The notes: generated by a model not told the origin, from the sequence alone. A stretch of DNA of 64,000 bases from Syngnathus acus (GCF_901709675.1 NC_051089.1:18970008-19034007), one strand, 5' to 3'; positions 22,140 through 33,949 are shown, counted from the first letter of the stretch. A program made the numbers and translations.

Positions 22140-22862
22140 CCCAAGTCCCATTGTCCGAATCAAACCTTTTAACTCTGGAGTTGGTCTTCCTTTACTGATG
22201 ACCTCCTGCTTCGACCGAAAATCCATAGTTGAAAATCGTTTGGATATGTAATCCTCCATTGTAAAACGAAATGTAAAAACAGAGAAGAAAAAAAATAAAT
22301 GGACGACTGCTCCTCAGTTGTTCACTGTAAATTTTAACTGGAGATCTCTTATTCTACAGGTAGACGCATGAAGCATCCCGGGATCACTCGCACCCCCTGC
22401 CATAAGGCTGGAGAACCTTTTTTTCGTAGCCTCCGTAAGGTCTCATTTCAAAGCCGTTTTGTTCATCTAAAGAAACACGACGTTACAGACAGATGACAAA
22501 AAACACTAGATATTATATACATCAGCTTAACTACGGAAATTAGTTAATATAGCCACAGTGTTTGAACACTTAAACAGCAACATAAAGACAGAGAGCAGTT
22601 CAGTCTAACTGCATAGCCTGTCAACATAGGCAGCCGTGTGATTACGCAATCCTCAGAGGAGGCTAGGCAGGAAGTTGTCTCCTGCGAGCGAATCGTCTTC
22701 GGTTTTAAAATAACTATAAAAATTCTGCGGTTTTGGTTCAAAATGATACAAAACTATTGAAATTAAAAGGAAAATTACTTTATAATAAAAACAGTTGAAT
22801 TTGTTTTTCCCCTTTTCATGATGGCAGGGGAGGCGTGCCTCCTCTGACCGCACGTCCCTGGT
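22140..22862 (-). mobile_element. hAT-like repeat, copy 1 (empty site for a MITE)
   Basis: It is the reverse complement of 53936-54850, with the same order of sequences. The end near 22855 reads GGGACGTGCGGTCAGAGG in reverse. At 22360-22375 it has one copy of CTGTAGAA where the other copy carries a 214-bp MITE between two copies. Confidence 0.85.
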
Positions 22863-23319
22863 TTCTATTTACCTGACATGTTTCAGCAGAATCCTTTCAC
22901 CTTCATCAGAGTGTCATGAGATGGTGTTTGACGTGTCTTCATCAGCTGATCTTCTAAGAAGACAACCCACTGTCAGATTTGACAGGTAGGTTTCACCCTC
23001 TGCTGTCCGTTCGCCCCCTCCAGGATGTTGGTCCAGGTCTCTGTAACATCTGGTGTATGCTTCCTCGTCCCTGTCGATGGTTCTCAGGCCCCGTTTCCCA
23101 ATCTAAATGGCCTCCCTAATCTTGTTGTCTTCAGTGCGGATGACTCTGGCCATTTCCCAGTCTATGATGTGATATTCTCTTTTGCAGTGGCTGGTGATAG
23201 CTGTAGTGTTCCTGTTGTGCCTTTTCTCTTATTGCTCTTGTCTTGTTGCTGTCTCCTTCTCACACTCCTGTTTGTGTTCTTCCTTCCTTGGAATAAAACC
23301 CCTCCCCGTCTACCCAATT
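22863..23319 (-). pseudogene. PLE GIY-YIG endonuclease C-terminal part
   Basis: Starting at the pogo-like insertion the minus strand reads IG, stop, TGRGFIPRKEEHKQECEKE, then REYHIIDWEMARVIRTEDNK, IREAI and GLRTIDRDEEAY. This is the second half of a PLE GIY-YIG domain (YIGETGR..F..R..EH, DW..A.V). Several stops interrupt it. The tail (ATGTTTCAGCAGAATCC in plus) is the usual PLE 3' end. Confidence 0.85.
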
Positions 23320-23878
23320 TACCGTATTGGCCTGAATATAAGACTGTGTTTTTTGCATTGAAATAAGACTGAAAAAGTGGGGGTCGTCTTACATTCAAGG
23401 TCTAGACATTATACATTTTTTCACAGTTACGTCACCGCACCTTAAGTCTCGCGTGAGTTACCTCAGCTTACCGCGGTTATTGGAGCTTGTGCGCAGCGGT
23501 AAGTTAAAAGTTGCTGGTATCGACTGAGTGTGTTGCTGTGGTCGTGTGCGTCTTTGACACAAAGTGAGTATATACATTTTATCATTACTACTGTCTACTG
23601 TTGTGCCGTTTGTCTGATCGCGGTTTGTTTCGTGTGTGTGCCGTTTGATTGATAGCTTCGGCGCGATCCTTTAAGATTTCCTCGCATCGTACGAGTAGCC
23701 GTTACGCAGCGCCACGGCGATTAACGGTCGCCAGCAAATGTATTTTGTTGTCTCGATCGATGACTTATGTTTGGTGTGTTGCCGAGAGTATTTCATTTAT
23801 GGTTATTTAGTAAAATGGATCCGTTACGCGCAGTTAGTTATGTAATGTGTGCCGTCTACTAGTGTTGCGTGACGTCAG

Positions 23879-24323
23879 TGTCAGGGTCCAGGGAGGTGTT
23901 CTTTTCAGGTTCACAGGTGGCAGCCGTTAGCAGAGTGGCGGAGGACTCAGGTGCGGCTCATCAGGCTCATTAGGGGAAGGCTTTTAAGGAGCGTGCTGCC
24001 AGCGGCTCGCCTGCCTATGTGGTCTCCTCCACGGTTGTGCCTCTAGCTCCTTGATCTCGCTCCTAGTTCTCGCCATTGAATTCTCTGACCAAATATTGTG
24101 TGTTCCACACTCTTAGATTTCCTCCACGGACCATCGCCAAGATCCACCCCGCTCTGGCCGAACGCCTCACGCTCAGTCATCGCTGCTCCCGCTCCGTGCT
24201 CCTGGCTCAGCTCCTCCCGCTCACCCTCCACCGTAACACCTCCATTAAAGACTCCTTACTCAATTCTGGACTTCCGAGTTGGTTTTCTGCATGTGGGTCA
24301 AAACAATCGCTAAAACAATGACA
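23879..24323 (+). repeat. Chromovirus 5' LTR
   Basis: Begins TGTCAGGGTCCAGGGAGG and ends AAAACAATGACA, giving TGTCA...TGACA termini; 445 bp. It has the intact site CCTCTAGCTCCTTG, the empty counterpart of the hAT insertion in the other LTR. The exact 3' border is inferred from the termini. Confidence 0.85.
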
Positions 24324-25786
24324 AAACACTCAGGCCAATCAGACCCAGCAGAGCCACTCAGCTGAGCCCTCGCAGACCAGCAATATCAACTCCAGTCCCA
24401 CGAGTCCACTCTCCAAGCCCTCCCGGAGCAGCAGCAACGAACCAACCTTTATCTGGAACAAGCGACCAGATTGCTTCAAGATACCCAGGTCAGAGAAACC
24501 CCCTCGCCGCCAGCTGGCGCCGCGAGCACCTAAGTCTCGCAGCAGAGTCTGCACTTCGGTGAGGTTCGTTCCCCTCATCCGGAGAAATTCTCCGGAGAGG
24601 GTGGTAGTTGCGGAGGTTTCCTCCTGCAATGTTCACTAGTTTTTAATCGTCTCCCCAGTCTTTTTCCCATGATGGAGCAAAGATCTCATTTATTTTGGGA
24701 CTACTCACGGGCAAGGCGCTAAGATGGGCAGAAGCCCGATTTACTGACTAGAGGCACTTTGGCTGTTCTTACGAAGGATTTTTGAGGGAATTTAAGCAGA
24801 TCTTCTCGACCGAGACCGATCAGACCGGTGTGTCTCGCCCGTTATGGGGGCTTAGGCAAGGGAACTACCCTGTGTCAGATTTTTCCATTGAGTTTCGTAC
24901 GCTAGCAGCCGCGTCCGGGTGGGGCCCTGTAGCCTTGAAAACGGCGTTCTTTCAAGCCTTGGATGAGTCCTTAAAGTCAAAGTCAAAGTCTGCTTTATTG
25001 TCAACCTCTTCACATGCCAAGACACACAAAGAAACCGAAATTACGTTTCCACTATCCCACGGTGACAAGACATAGTACACGACATACATACAAGCAAACA
25101 ACACAAAATAAAACAAGAAGGCACAAACAATGAATAATAAGAGTGATGAATAAATAATAAATAAACAAATAACACAATAAATAAATAAATAAGAGGAGCA
25201 AAACGGAGCAAGTGTGCATACAGCAGACAGTCAGAATATAGCGCAAAAGTACAGGACGCTACGCAGAAGGGGGGAGAGAGTTCAGGATCCTAACAGCCAG
25301 GAGTACGTAGCTGTTGGTGAGTCTGGTGGTGCGGGAGCGCAGGCTCCCGTACCTCTTCCCAGAGGGCAGAAGATCGAACAAAGAGTGAGCGGGGTGACTC
25401 ACATCACTCACAATCGTGGTCGCCTTGCGGGTGAGATGGGAGGTGTAAATGTCCTTCAAGGAGGGGAGTGAAGCACCAATAATCTTACCAGCCGTGTTCA
25501 CTATGCGCTGGAGGGCCTTCATGTTGTAGTCAGTGCAGCTACCACCCCAAACAGCAATACAACTGGAGAGGACGCTCTCAATGGTGCCACGGTAAAATGT
25601 AGTCATGACGGCCGGAGGAGCACACGCTCGCCTGAGTTTCCGCAGGAAGTACAGGCGGCGCTGGGCCTTCTTCGCCAGTGATGCGGTGTTGGTGGACTAG
25701 GAGAGATCCTCACTGATGTGCACCCCCAGGAACCTGGTGCTGCTCACTCTCTCCACCACAGCACCGTCGATGGTCAGCGGCAGGTG

Positions 25787-27040
25787 TCAGGTGTGACCCT
25801 TCCGGAAGTCAACAACAATCTCCTTGGTCTTGTTGACGTTCAGCAGGAGGTTGTTGTCCTTGCACCACGTGGTCAGAAGGTCAACCTCCAACCTGTATTC
25901 AGTCTCGTCGCCCTTGGTGATGAGACCCACCAGAGTCGTGTCGTCAGCAAATTTCACCATGCGGTTGGCGCTGTAGGTTGCAGCGCAGTCATGCGTCAGC
26001 AGGGTGAAGAGCAGCGGACTGACCACGCAGCCTTGGGGGGCCCCCGTGCTCAGCGTGATGCTGGCGGAGATCTTGTCGCCAACACGTACCACCTGAGGTC
26101 TCTGACTGAGGAAGTCTAGTAGCCAGTTGCAGAGGTAGGTACTGAGGCCCAGCTTGGCGAGTTTGCAGATGAGTCGTTGTGGCACAATGGTGTTGAAGGC
26201 AGAACTGAAGTCCACAAACAGCAATCTCACATACGAGTCCCTACTCTCCAGGTGGGTGAGGGCCGAGTGGAGGGCCGAGCAGATGGCATCCTCAGAGGAC
26301 CGTTTGGCTCAGTACGCAAACTGGAAGGGGTCTATGGTGGGGGGTAGAATGGATCTGATGTGCTCCATGACAAGCCGCTCAAAGCACTTCATGATGATGG
26401 GCGTCAGTGCCACGGGGCGGTAGTCATTGAAGCAGGACGGGGCAGGTTTCTTCGGCACAGGTACGATGGTGGCAGCCTTGAAACACGAAGGGACGACGGC
26501 TTGCTGCAGGGAAATGTTGAAGATGTCCGTGAAGACACCCGTCAGCTCCCCAGCGCAGTCCTTCAGCGCTCGACCCGGGATGTTGTCAGGGCCCGCCGCC
26601 TTACGAGTGTTGATAGCGGCAAGCGCCCTCCTCACGCTATCAGCAGAGAGGCACAGGGGCTGCTCTCGTGGAGGAGGAGGGGCCTTCAGCGGGCAAGTGC
26701 TGTTCTGAGCGTCGAAGCGAGCAAAGAAGCGATTGAGATCGTTGAGCAGACGGATGTCGCCCTCACAGCTCTGCGGCGCGGGCTTGTACTCCGTGATGGT
26801 CTGAATGCCCTGCCAAAGGCTCCGTGCGTCCTTGCTGTCCTTGAAGTGGGCGGTAATCCTGCAAGAGAACGCCCTTTTCGCCTCCTTGATGCCCCGGGAC
26901 AGGTCGGCCCTCGCTGTCCTCAAGCCAGCCTCATCCCCCACTCTGAAGGCTTTGTCCCTGGCCCTCAGCAGCCTGAGGACAGCCCCAGTCAGCCACGGCT
27001 TCCAGTTAGCCCGAGTGACGATGTATTTCGAGTGGGTCAC
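25787..27040 (-). pseudogene. Rex1-like LINE reverse transcriptase segment
   Basis: The first frame (26309-27040) has FNDYRPVALTPIIMKCFERL and ends at a stop after DPFQFAY. A second frame (25787-26230) has [31 protein letters not shown] and the catalytic FADDTTLVG. The C-terminal part down to 25259 is in a third frame (FYRGTIESVLSSCIAVWGGS). Core motifs survive but the frame is broken. Confidence 0.9.
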
Positions 27041-27121
27041 ATCATCAATGCACTTCGCGACGTAAGAGGAAACAGAGTCAGTATACTCCTCTATATCCGT
27101 CCGATCATTGCAAGTGGCCGC

Positions 27122-27904
27122 CTACTTAAACATTTCCCAGTCAGTAGAGCCAAAGCAGTCTCGAAGCACATCAGAGGCACCCTCAGGCCACACTGTAACC
27201 CGCTTGCGAACCGGCCTGGATGCTTTCACCATTTGTCTGTATGCGGGCAAAAGCATAACAGTGATATGGTCAGAAAGTCCAAGATGGGGGAGGGGGGCGG
27301 CTTTGAAAGCTCCTTTATGTGAAGAGTAGACCAGGTCCAGGAAGCTGTCACCACGTGTTGGAAAATTAACATGTTGGTGAAGCCTCGGAAAAACAGACTT
27401 CAGGTTAGCGTGATAAAAATCCCCAGCGAAGATGGTGAAACCGTCAGGGTGCGCCGTCTGTTGTTCACTGACAGATTGGTACAGTTCACTAAGAGCCGCG
27501 ATCCTGTCGCCTTCGATGTTGGAAGGCGGGATGTATACCGCGACTAGCAGAATCGCAGTAAATTCCCTCGGCAGGTAAAAAGGACGGCACTTAATGATCA
27601 CAAACTCCGCCAGTGGCGAGCAGTGCTTGCATACCACTACAGAGTCCCGGCACCATTCGTCACGGATGTAGACGCATATTCCACCTCCTCGCGATTTTCC
27701 CCCTTTTACAATGGCCCGGTCCGCCCGATAGCACGCTAGCCGCTCCAGATGTACAGCAGAGTCCGGAATGTTGACAGTCAACCAAGTCTCAGTGAACACG
27801 AGCACACAGCAGTTACGCACTGTCCGGTTCGTAGATCTCAGCAGGCGAACGTAATCCATTTTGTTGTCCAGCGATCGAACATTCGCCAAAAGAATGGAAG
27901 GCAC
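27122..27904 (-). pseudogene. Rex1-like LINE endonuclease segment
   Basis: The 260-codon frame is an APE-type endonuclease: ILLANVRSLDNKMDYVRLLR, FTETWL, GGGICVYIRDEW, IFAGDFYHANL and HLGLSDHITVML (SDH near the C-terminus). It would nick the target site. It ends with a stop at 27122 and the RT follows in another frame. Confidence 0.88.
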
Positions 27905-28359
27905 GGCCGGGCGAGCTGGGTTGGCCGCCAGCCTGGCCCGGACGCCTCCGCGCTTGCCCCTCTTCAGCCTCCTCGCACAAAGGACGAATTGGCAGTCCTG
28001 GAAGAACCAGACACTTTAATTTCCCTGGCCATTCGTTTGGACAATCGGATTAGGGAGAGACGGAGAAGCTCCCGATGGGAGCGAACAGAAGGAAGATCAC
28101 AGTCCTTTTCAGCCAGGCCCAGTCTGCCGGGGCGATCGCCTTGCCTGTCCTCTCCAGAGCCCGAGCCCATGCAGATTGGCCAGGCTCGACTATCTCCGGA
28201 GGAACTGCAGCGGCGCCGAGAGTCCCAACAATGTCTGTACTGTGGCTCCCCGGATTATTTCGTCGCCAGCTGTCCGATTCGGCCAAAAGAGAGGGTCCGA
28301 CGGTCGTGAGGGGAGGACCGTCGGACCATCCTCCGAGTATCAAGTCTCCTCGCTTCTCC

Positions 28360-30010
28360 CTACCCGCCATGATTTCTGTCCACAACATAGCTACAAGCTA
28401 TCCGCGCTGGTCGACTCGGGGTGTGAAAGAAACCTGATCGACCAGGAATTCGTCTCCCGAGCCTCTCAATTCCTCTCTCTGTCTCTGCCCCGGATGGGAG
28501 GGGACTCTCGAGCATCACCCAACGCACCAAACCCGTAGAGCTGTTCATTTCTGGCAACCTTCGAGAACTTATTTAATTTTTTGTCTTTCCAATCAAACAG
28601 TCAACCCTTGTCCTTGGGTTCCCCTGGCTTCAGAGACACAACCCCCAGATCAACTGGTCAGAGCGCCATATCGAGTCCTGGTCCACGAAGTGCTTATCCT
28701 CTTGTCTTCAGTCTGCCGTGCCATCTCGCCCGCCCCTAGTGACACCCGAGGAACCGGCTTCGATCGATCTTTCACATGTTCCCGGAGAATAACATGACCT
28801 AAAACAGGTTTTCAACAAGAGCAAGGCTTTGTCCTTACCACCTCATCGCCCCTACGATTGCGCCATAGAGCTTCTTCCCGGAGCCCCACTACTGTCCAGT
28901 AGGCTCTACAACATCTCACGCACAGAAAGACAAGCTATGGAAACATACATTAACGAATCACTGGCCGTTGGCATCATTCGCCCTTCCTCCTCACCCCTGG
29001 GGGCAGGATTCTTCTTCGTGGGCAAGCTGGATAAGACTCTCCGCCCTTGCATTGACTACCGTGGCCTCAATCTCATCACAGTCAAGATCAGGTATCCCCT
29101 TCCTCTCATTTCATCAGCATTTGAACCAGTCCAGGAAGCCACCATCTTCACCAAGCTCGACCTCCAAAACGCATATCATTTGGTCAGGATCCGCCAGGGA
29201 GATGAGTGGAAGACCCCTTGGACCCTTTGGACTTTGCAACGCCACCGCAGTTTTTCAAGCCCTAGTCAATGATGTCCTCCGGGACTTTCTCAACGTATTC
29301 GTGTTTGTCTATCTGGATGACATTCTCATTTACTTGCGCAACCCTTCCGAACACCGCCGTCATGTCCGCCTGGTGCTACAGCGCCTCCCGGAGAACCGAT
29401 TGTACATCAAGGCAGAGAAGTGCGAGTTCCACAAACCATCCGTCACCTTCTTAGGGTTCATCCTTGAGAGTGGACAGGTTCAAAGCCGTCCTGGACTGGC
29501 CTGTTCCTGAGACCCGCAACCAAGTCCAACGCTTCCTCGGGTTTGCCAACTTTTATCACTGTTTCATCCGTAATTACAGCCAGACAGCCGCTTCCCTAGC
29601 AGCACTGACATCAACCAAGACAACGTCCACCTGGAATCAAGAAGCCCAAGCCGCCTTCATTACTCTTAAAAATAAGTATTCTCAGGCACCTATACTCGTA
29701 CATCCGGATCCCAAGAGACAATTCACCCTAGAGGTGGACGCGTCTAATACCGGAACAGGGGCTATTCTGTCCCAACAAACGGACACTGACGGAAAGCTTC
29801 ACCCCTGTGCATTCTTCTCCCGACGTTAATCTAATAGCGGAGAGGAACTACGACGTAGGGGACAGAGAACTTCTGGCCATCAAGCTTGCGCTCGAAGAGT
29901 GGCGCCATTGGTTAGAGGGCACCGAACAACCCGTGTTGGTCTGGTCAGACCATAAGCACCTAGCCTATATACAGTCCGCGAAACGCCTGAATTCCCGACA
30001 GTCTCGCTAG
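28360..30010 (+). pseudogene. Chromovirus protease, reverse transcriptase and RNase H
   Basis: The retropepsin motif LSALVDSGCERNLIDQEFV is at about 28410. RT follows with [32 protein letters not shown] and, in another frame, [12 protein letters not shown] (catalytic YLDD, about 29308). RNase H includes [16 protein letters not shown] and [12 protein letters not shown]. Frame changes at about 28550, 29215, 29465 and 29810 break it into five pieces. Domain order is that of Ty3/Gypsy pol. Confidence 0.9.
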
Positions 30011-30059
30011 TCCTTGTTTTTCTCTCGATTCAATTCGTCCATCTCTTATCGCCCAGGCT

Positions 30060-31548
30060 CCTAGAACACGAAACCAAACGCCTTGTCCCGACAATTCGCT
30101 CCCGGCGAGTCAGTGGAGGAACCAGCTCCCATACTTCCCCCCCAGTTGCATCGTAGGCTCCCTCTCCTGGGATGTCGAGGGGCTTGTTGCTCAGGCTCAA
30201 CTTCGGGAACCCGATCCAGGCACGGGCCCACGGGGAAAGACCGACGTCCCTTCCACAGTCCGCGCTCGCCTGATTCACTGGTTTCACCCGGCCAAGTTCT
30301 CTGCCCATCCCGGGACCAGTCGCACCATCGCGTTGATCGCCAGACGCTTCTGGTGGCCATCCGTCCACAAGGACGTCAGGGAATACGTTCTCGCCTATGC
30401 CATCTGCGCTTGCAACAAGTCCTCCCATAGACTGGACTTTTACAGCCTCTCGCCAATACCCAAACGTCCCTGGTCCCATATTGCGTTAGATTTTGTGACA
30501 GGCCTGCCCGTATCACAGGGAATGACTACCATCCTCACCGTCGTCGACCGCTTCTCCAAGTCATGCTATCTTGTACCTCAGAAAGCTCCCCTCGGCGTTC
30601 CAGACAGATCAGCTTCTCGTCAAACACGTATTTCGTCTCCACGGCATCCCGCAGGAGATCCTGTCCGATCGAGGTCCCCAGTTCCTATCCCAAGTGTGGA
30701 AACAGTTCTGCTCAGCCCTCGATGCGAGGGTCTCCCTGACATCGGGCTACCATCCCCAGACGAATGGGCATACCGAACGCATGAACCAGGAGCTCGAGGC
30801 CGCGCTCCGATGCCTTACCTCCGATAACCCGGCTGAGTGGAAGAAGTATCTTCCATGGGTGGAGTATGCACACAATTTTCATGTCTCCACTGCCACAGGA
30901 CTCTCTCCGTTTGAAGTCACGCTAGGTTATCAACCGCCGTTGTTTCCGGCCGACGAGAGGGAGATCTCGGTCACTTCGGTTCATCACTACATACGATGCT
31001 GCAAGAACATCTGGTCCAACACTGTTAAGGCCCTTCACCACTCCGTCGAGCAGAACCGCAAGTATGCCGACCGACGACGCACGCCCGCCCCGCTTTATTC
31101 CCCAGGTCAGAAGGTCTGGCTTGCGTCTCGGGACGTTCCTCTCAAGTCCGTGTCGCGGAAACTGGCCCCCCGCTTCATTGGACCGTATGAGATCCTGGCG
31201 GTGATCAGTCCCTTGGCGGTCCGTCTCCGTCTTCCTCCAAGCCTCCGGATTCATCCCACCTTCCACGTCTCCCAGATTAAGCCGGTCGGGTCCAGCGCGC
31301 TCCTTCCTCCGGCCGTGCCCGCGCCTCCTGCCCGGGATCCTGATGGGAACCCGGTCTACCCGGTCCGACAGATCATGTACTCCCGTCGGTGGGGCCGTGG
31401 GTGGCAGTACCTCGTTGACTGGGAGGGCTACGGTCCCGAGGACCGGTCTTGGGTGGCCGATTTCTACATCTGCGATCCCTCCCTTATCTCGGACTACTGG
31501 TCATTGCTCCCGTCTTCCTCTTCTGGGCCGCCGGGGGGTGGCCGTTAA
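30060..31548 (+). pseudogene. Chromovirus integrase with chromodomain
   Basis: The integrase core is seen as [20 protein letters not shown] (first Asp), [15 protein letters not shown] (second Asp) and [10 protein letters not shown] (Glu). A frame shift lies near 30600. The last 325 codons (30571-31548) are open through [14 protein letters not shown] and a chromodomain ([30 protein letters not shown]). The chromodomain places it among chromoviruses, which target chromatin marks. The zinc-binding N-terminal part is degraded. Confidence 0.92.
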
Positions 31549-31837
31549 GGGGGGACGGTGTCAGGGTCCAGGGAGGTGTTCTTTTCAGGTCCACAGGTGG
31601 CAGCCGTTAGCAGAGTCACGGAGGACTCAGGTGCGGCTCATCAGGCTCGTTAGGGGAAGGCTTTTAAGGAGCGTGCTGCCAGCGGCTCGTCGCCTGAGTG
31701 TCTGCCTATATGATCTCCTCCACGGTTGTGCCTCTAGCTCAGGGGTGGCCAACCAGTCAGAGACTAAGAGCCACATTTTTTACTGTGTCATCGCAAAGAG
31801 CCACATCATACACATGAGCACAAATGAACATTCCCCC

Positions 31838-31884
31838 CCCACACACACACACACACTCACGCACACACACACACATGCACACTC

Positions 31885-31941
<57 letters not shown>
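31838..31941 (+). repeat. (CA)n microsatellite
   Basis: About 100 bp of nearly pure CA repeat with a few CT/CG interruptions, inside the hAT element. Confidence 0.97.
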
Positions 31942-31944
<3 letters not shown>

Positions 31945-32248
31945 CTGCTCAGCCAAATTTATTGTGTGACATTATCATGTCACGCACCAACATGATAATG
32001 ACAAATTGACTCCTACAGTACTAAAACCACAGACCAAAGACCACATTTTCAACAATGAACATTGTGTGCATTGTCTCACACAGACAAACTCTCAGTTCAA
32101 CAAATTCCACAAACAAAAACATACGTTTTTTCACTTACTATGTGTGGCGGGACAGACCATTCGTTTTAGTTTGTCGTTTTCAGGAGACAAGATTTCAATA
32201 ACGTCATTGAGGCATTTTTTAACAAACTCCACTTCATTGTATGGCTTT

Positions 32249-32605
32249 TTAGCCCGTGCAATGTTCCAAGCCAGTTGAAACAATGCAAGCGTGACAGTCT
32301 CCGAGTCCTTCGTAATTTTTTTGAAAAACTGTACCTATTTTTCTGCCTGACTTTTCAAAGTGTCCAAACTTGTGCTTGCGAAATTCAGTCCCTTTTGGAA
32401 AGTCCTTATCGATATTGGCATGAAGTGAGCTGAAGTGGCGCTGAACATTTGAAGCTTTTAAACGTGCTAATGACGTCCGACATATCAGGCAGAATGGCTT
32501 GCCATTGCGTTCAACAAAAAACAACTTTAACTCTGTTAAAAACGTCCTGTGTTCATCCTCATATATTCGTTCAGCTGTGCATTTTTTCCTTGCCATTTTT
32601 AGAGC
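32249..32605 (-). pseudogene. hAT transposase N-terminus (BED zinc finger)
   Basis: Starts MARKKCTAERIYEDEHRTFL. A BED-type finger follows: FCLICRTSLARLKASNVQRH then FSSLH (C-x2-C ... H-x4-H). FPKGTEFRKHKFG follows and the frame decays, and the catalytic DDE part is absent. BED fingers bind the transposon ends in this family. The element is a non-autonomous internal-deletion copy. Confidence 0.85.
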
Positions 32606-33175
32606 GAAATTGACACTCCTCAAATGGGTTTGTCCCTCCTCCTTTGCGAGATTTCACCTCACGCGCATGCGCGTTTGACCAAAATACCATATTGATTTCA
32701 AGCGAAGCAAATACACACAAAAAATAAACACAAATGTTGATATGAACGTAAAAGAGCCGCATGGAACCAGCCAAAGAGCCGCATGCGGCTCGCGAGCCGC
32801 GGGTTGGCCACCCCTGCTCTAGCTCCTTGATCTCGCTCCTAGTTCTCGCCATTGAATTCACTGACCAAATAATGTGTGTTCCACACTCTTAGATTTCCTC
32901 CACGGACCATCGCCAAGATCCACCCCGCTCTGGCCAAACTCCTCACGCTCCGTCATCGCTGCTCCCACTCCGTGCTCCTGGCTCAGCTCCTCCCGCTCAC
33001 CCTCCACCGTATCACCTGCATTAAAGACTCCTTACTCAATTCTGGACTTCCGAGTTGGTTTTTTGCATGTGGGTCAAAACAATCGCTAAAACAATGACAG
33101 AACACTCAGGCCAATCAGACCCAGCAGAGCCACTCAGCCGAGCCCTCGCAGACCAGCAATATCAACTCCAGAAGT

Positions 33176-33597
33176 TGAGCGTTGACTTACGTCCTATATT
33201 TCTGTCTGTTGCAGAACTACACACCACACACACACACACCACACACACCCTAGACACCCTTCACACGCTTCATACAATAATCACACACACAAGAATCACA
33301 TTCACACACCCAAACACTCACCCATGTACACTCCACGCACCTGCTCTCACATCCTTATGACCAAACATGTGCCTATACCCTTTTGCCAGTTTGCCTGTAT
33401 GCCCCTATAAGCCACAGTGCCTGTTACCTTTTTGCCAATAATTCAGTAAAGCAATCAAAACTGAACCACGTCTTCCCTCCTGTGTTCTGACCGACACCTG
33501 GGGGCGAAAAGAGCATAACCTTCCGAGCCAACCCCCTATACAGCCCTCAGGCTCCCCAACAGAAACGTAGCGACAATCTGGAGAAAAGTGGGTCGAA
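33176..33597. other. Unassigned part of the pogo-like element
   Basis: CA-rich stretch (33215-33355) followed by AATTCAGTAAAGC and GTTCTGACCGACACCTGGGG, perhaps an LTR fragment. It is not resolved. Confidence 0.35.
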
Positions 33598-33790
33598 GAT
33601 CGGCCAGGTTAACTGGCAGCCTAGGAGAAGTTATGATGCAAACTTCAAGATGATGGTGATAAATGAGGCAGAGTCTTCAAACAATTGCAAAGCGGCTGTG
33701 AAATATGGTGTCACAGAGTGTAATGTACGGAGATTGAGAGCTCAAAAAGATCGCCTTAAAAAATGCTCACAATCAGAGAAAAGCTTTCCG
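33598..33790 (+). pseudogene. Pogo/Tigger-like transposase N-terminus relic
   Basis: The frame reads SYDANFKMMVINEAESSNNC, KAAVKYGVTECNVRRLRAQK and DRLKKCSQSEK, a psq-type helix-turn-helix (compare FKLKVI..AE...N..A...FGV.E..VR.WR.QK). After a frame change FRGPESGRFRELDR follows, also as in Tigger/pogo proteins. The rest, including the DDD core, is missing. It links the CCGTATTGGCC end family to pogo-like transposases. Confidence 0.8.
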
Positions 33791-33949
33791 TGGTCCTGAG
33801 AGCGGCCGCTTTCGAGAGCTCGACAGGATCATTTGTTTCAGATGTACTGTAATTATTTTCTGTATAAAAAGTAAATTTGGTGTTCAAAAAGTCTTTTTTC
33901 AAACTTGAGTCTTGAAAAAGAGGGGGTCGTCTTATAATCAGGGTCATCT

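Larger units (their letters stand above)
24977..27978 (-). mobile_element. Rex1-like LINE inserted in chromovirus gag
   Basis: The 3' end is at 24977 and the 5' end near 27978, flanked by AAAG on both sides (24973-24976 and 27979-27982). Removing it restores the gag reading LDESLK-DELAVL. It carries endonuclease and RT segments, nearly full length for a copy starting at the endonuclease. Confidence 0.9.
24316..28310 (+). pseudogene. Chromovirus gag, interrupted by a LINE
   Basis: The frame opens MTKHSGQSDPAEPLS and has an early stop and frame changes. The capsid-like part includes DFSIEFRTLAAASGWGPVAL and FFQALDESLK at 24976. It is then split by the LINE and resumes DELAVLEEPDTLISLAIRLD at 27982. 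The zinc knuckle at 28235 reads CLYCGSPDYFVASC, so the His of the usual C-x2-C-x4-H-x4-C is Tyr here. Gag packages the element's RNA; this copy cannot do so. Confidence 0.87.
31740..32816 (-). mobile_element. hAT element in the LTR, exact TSD
   Basis: Ends CAGGGGTGGCCAACCAGTC and GGGTTGGCCACCCCTG, with TSD CTCTAGCT at 31732-31739 and 32817-32824. The unoccupied site is present in the 5' LTR. It belongs to the same family as 14782-15407, in opposite orientation, and contains a long CA repeat. Confidence 0.95.
31559..33099 (+). repeat. Second chromovirus LTR, split by a hAT element
   Basis: It is about 95 percent like the 5' LTR by eye (for example GTGGCGGAGG against GTCACGGAGG) and includes a short insertion GTCGCCTGAGTGTC. 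The hAT element at 31740-32816 interrupts it. The leader ACTCAGGCCAATCAGACCC follows, as after the first LTR. Confidence 0.87.
23879..33175 (+). mobile_element. Ty3/Gypsy chromovirus with nested insertions
   Basis: Order: 5' LTR, gag, protease, reverse transcriptase, RNase H, integrase with chromodomain, polypurine tract (AAGGGGGGACGG), second LTR. A Rex1-like LINE lies in gag and a hAT element in the second LTR. The second LTR is followed by about 75 bp of gag leader, as after the first LTR, which a simple insertion would not have. Frames are broken several times in pol. Confidence 0.93.

Noticed and set aside
26360-27322. 320-codon plus-strand frame
   Set aside because: Antisense to the Rex1-like RT and endonuclease, which carry recognisable motifs.
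31838-31941. CRISPR-like or protein-coding His/Thr repeat
   Set aside because: Simple CA microsatellite without spacers. The genome is eukaryotic, and regular arrays here (118 bp, about 170 bp) are minisatellites.
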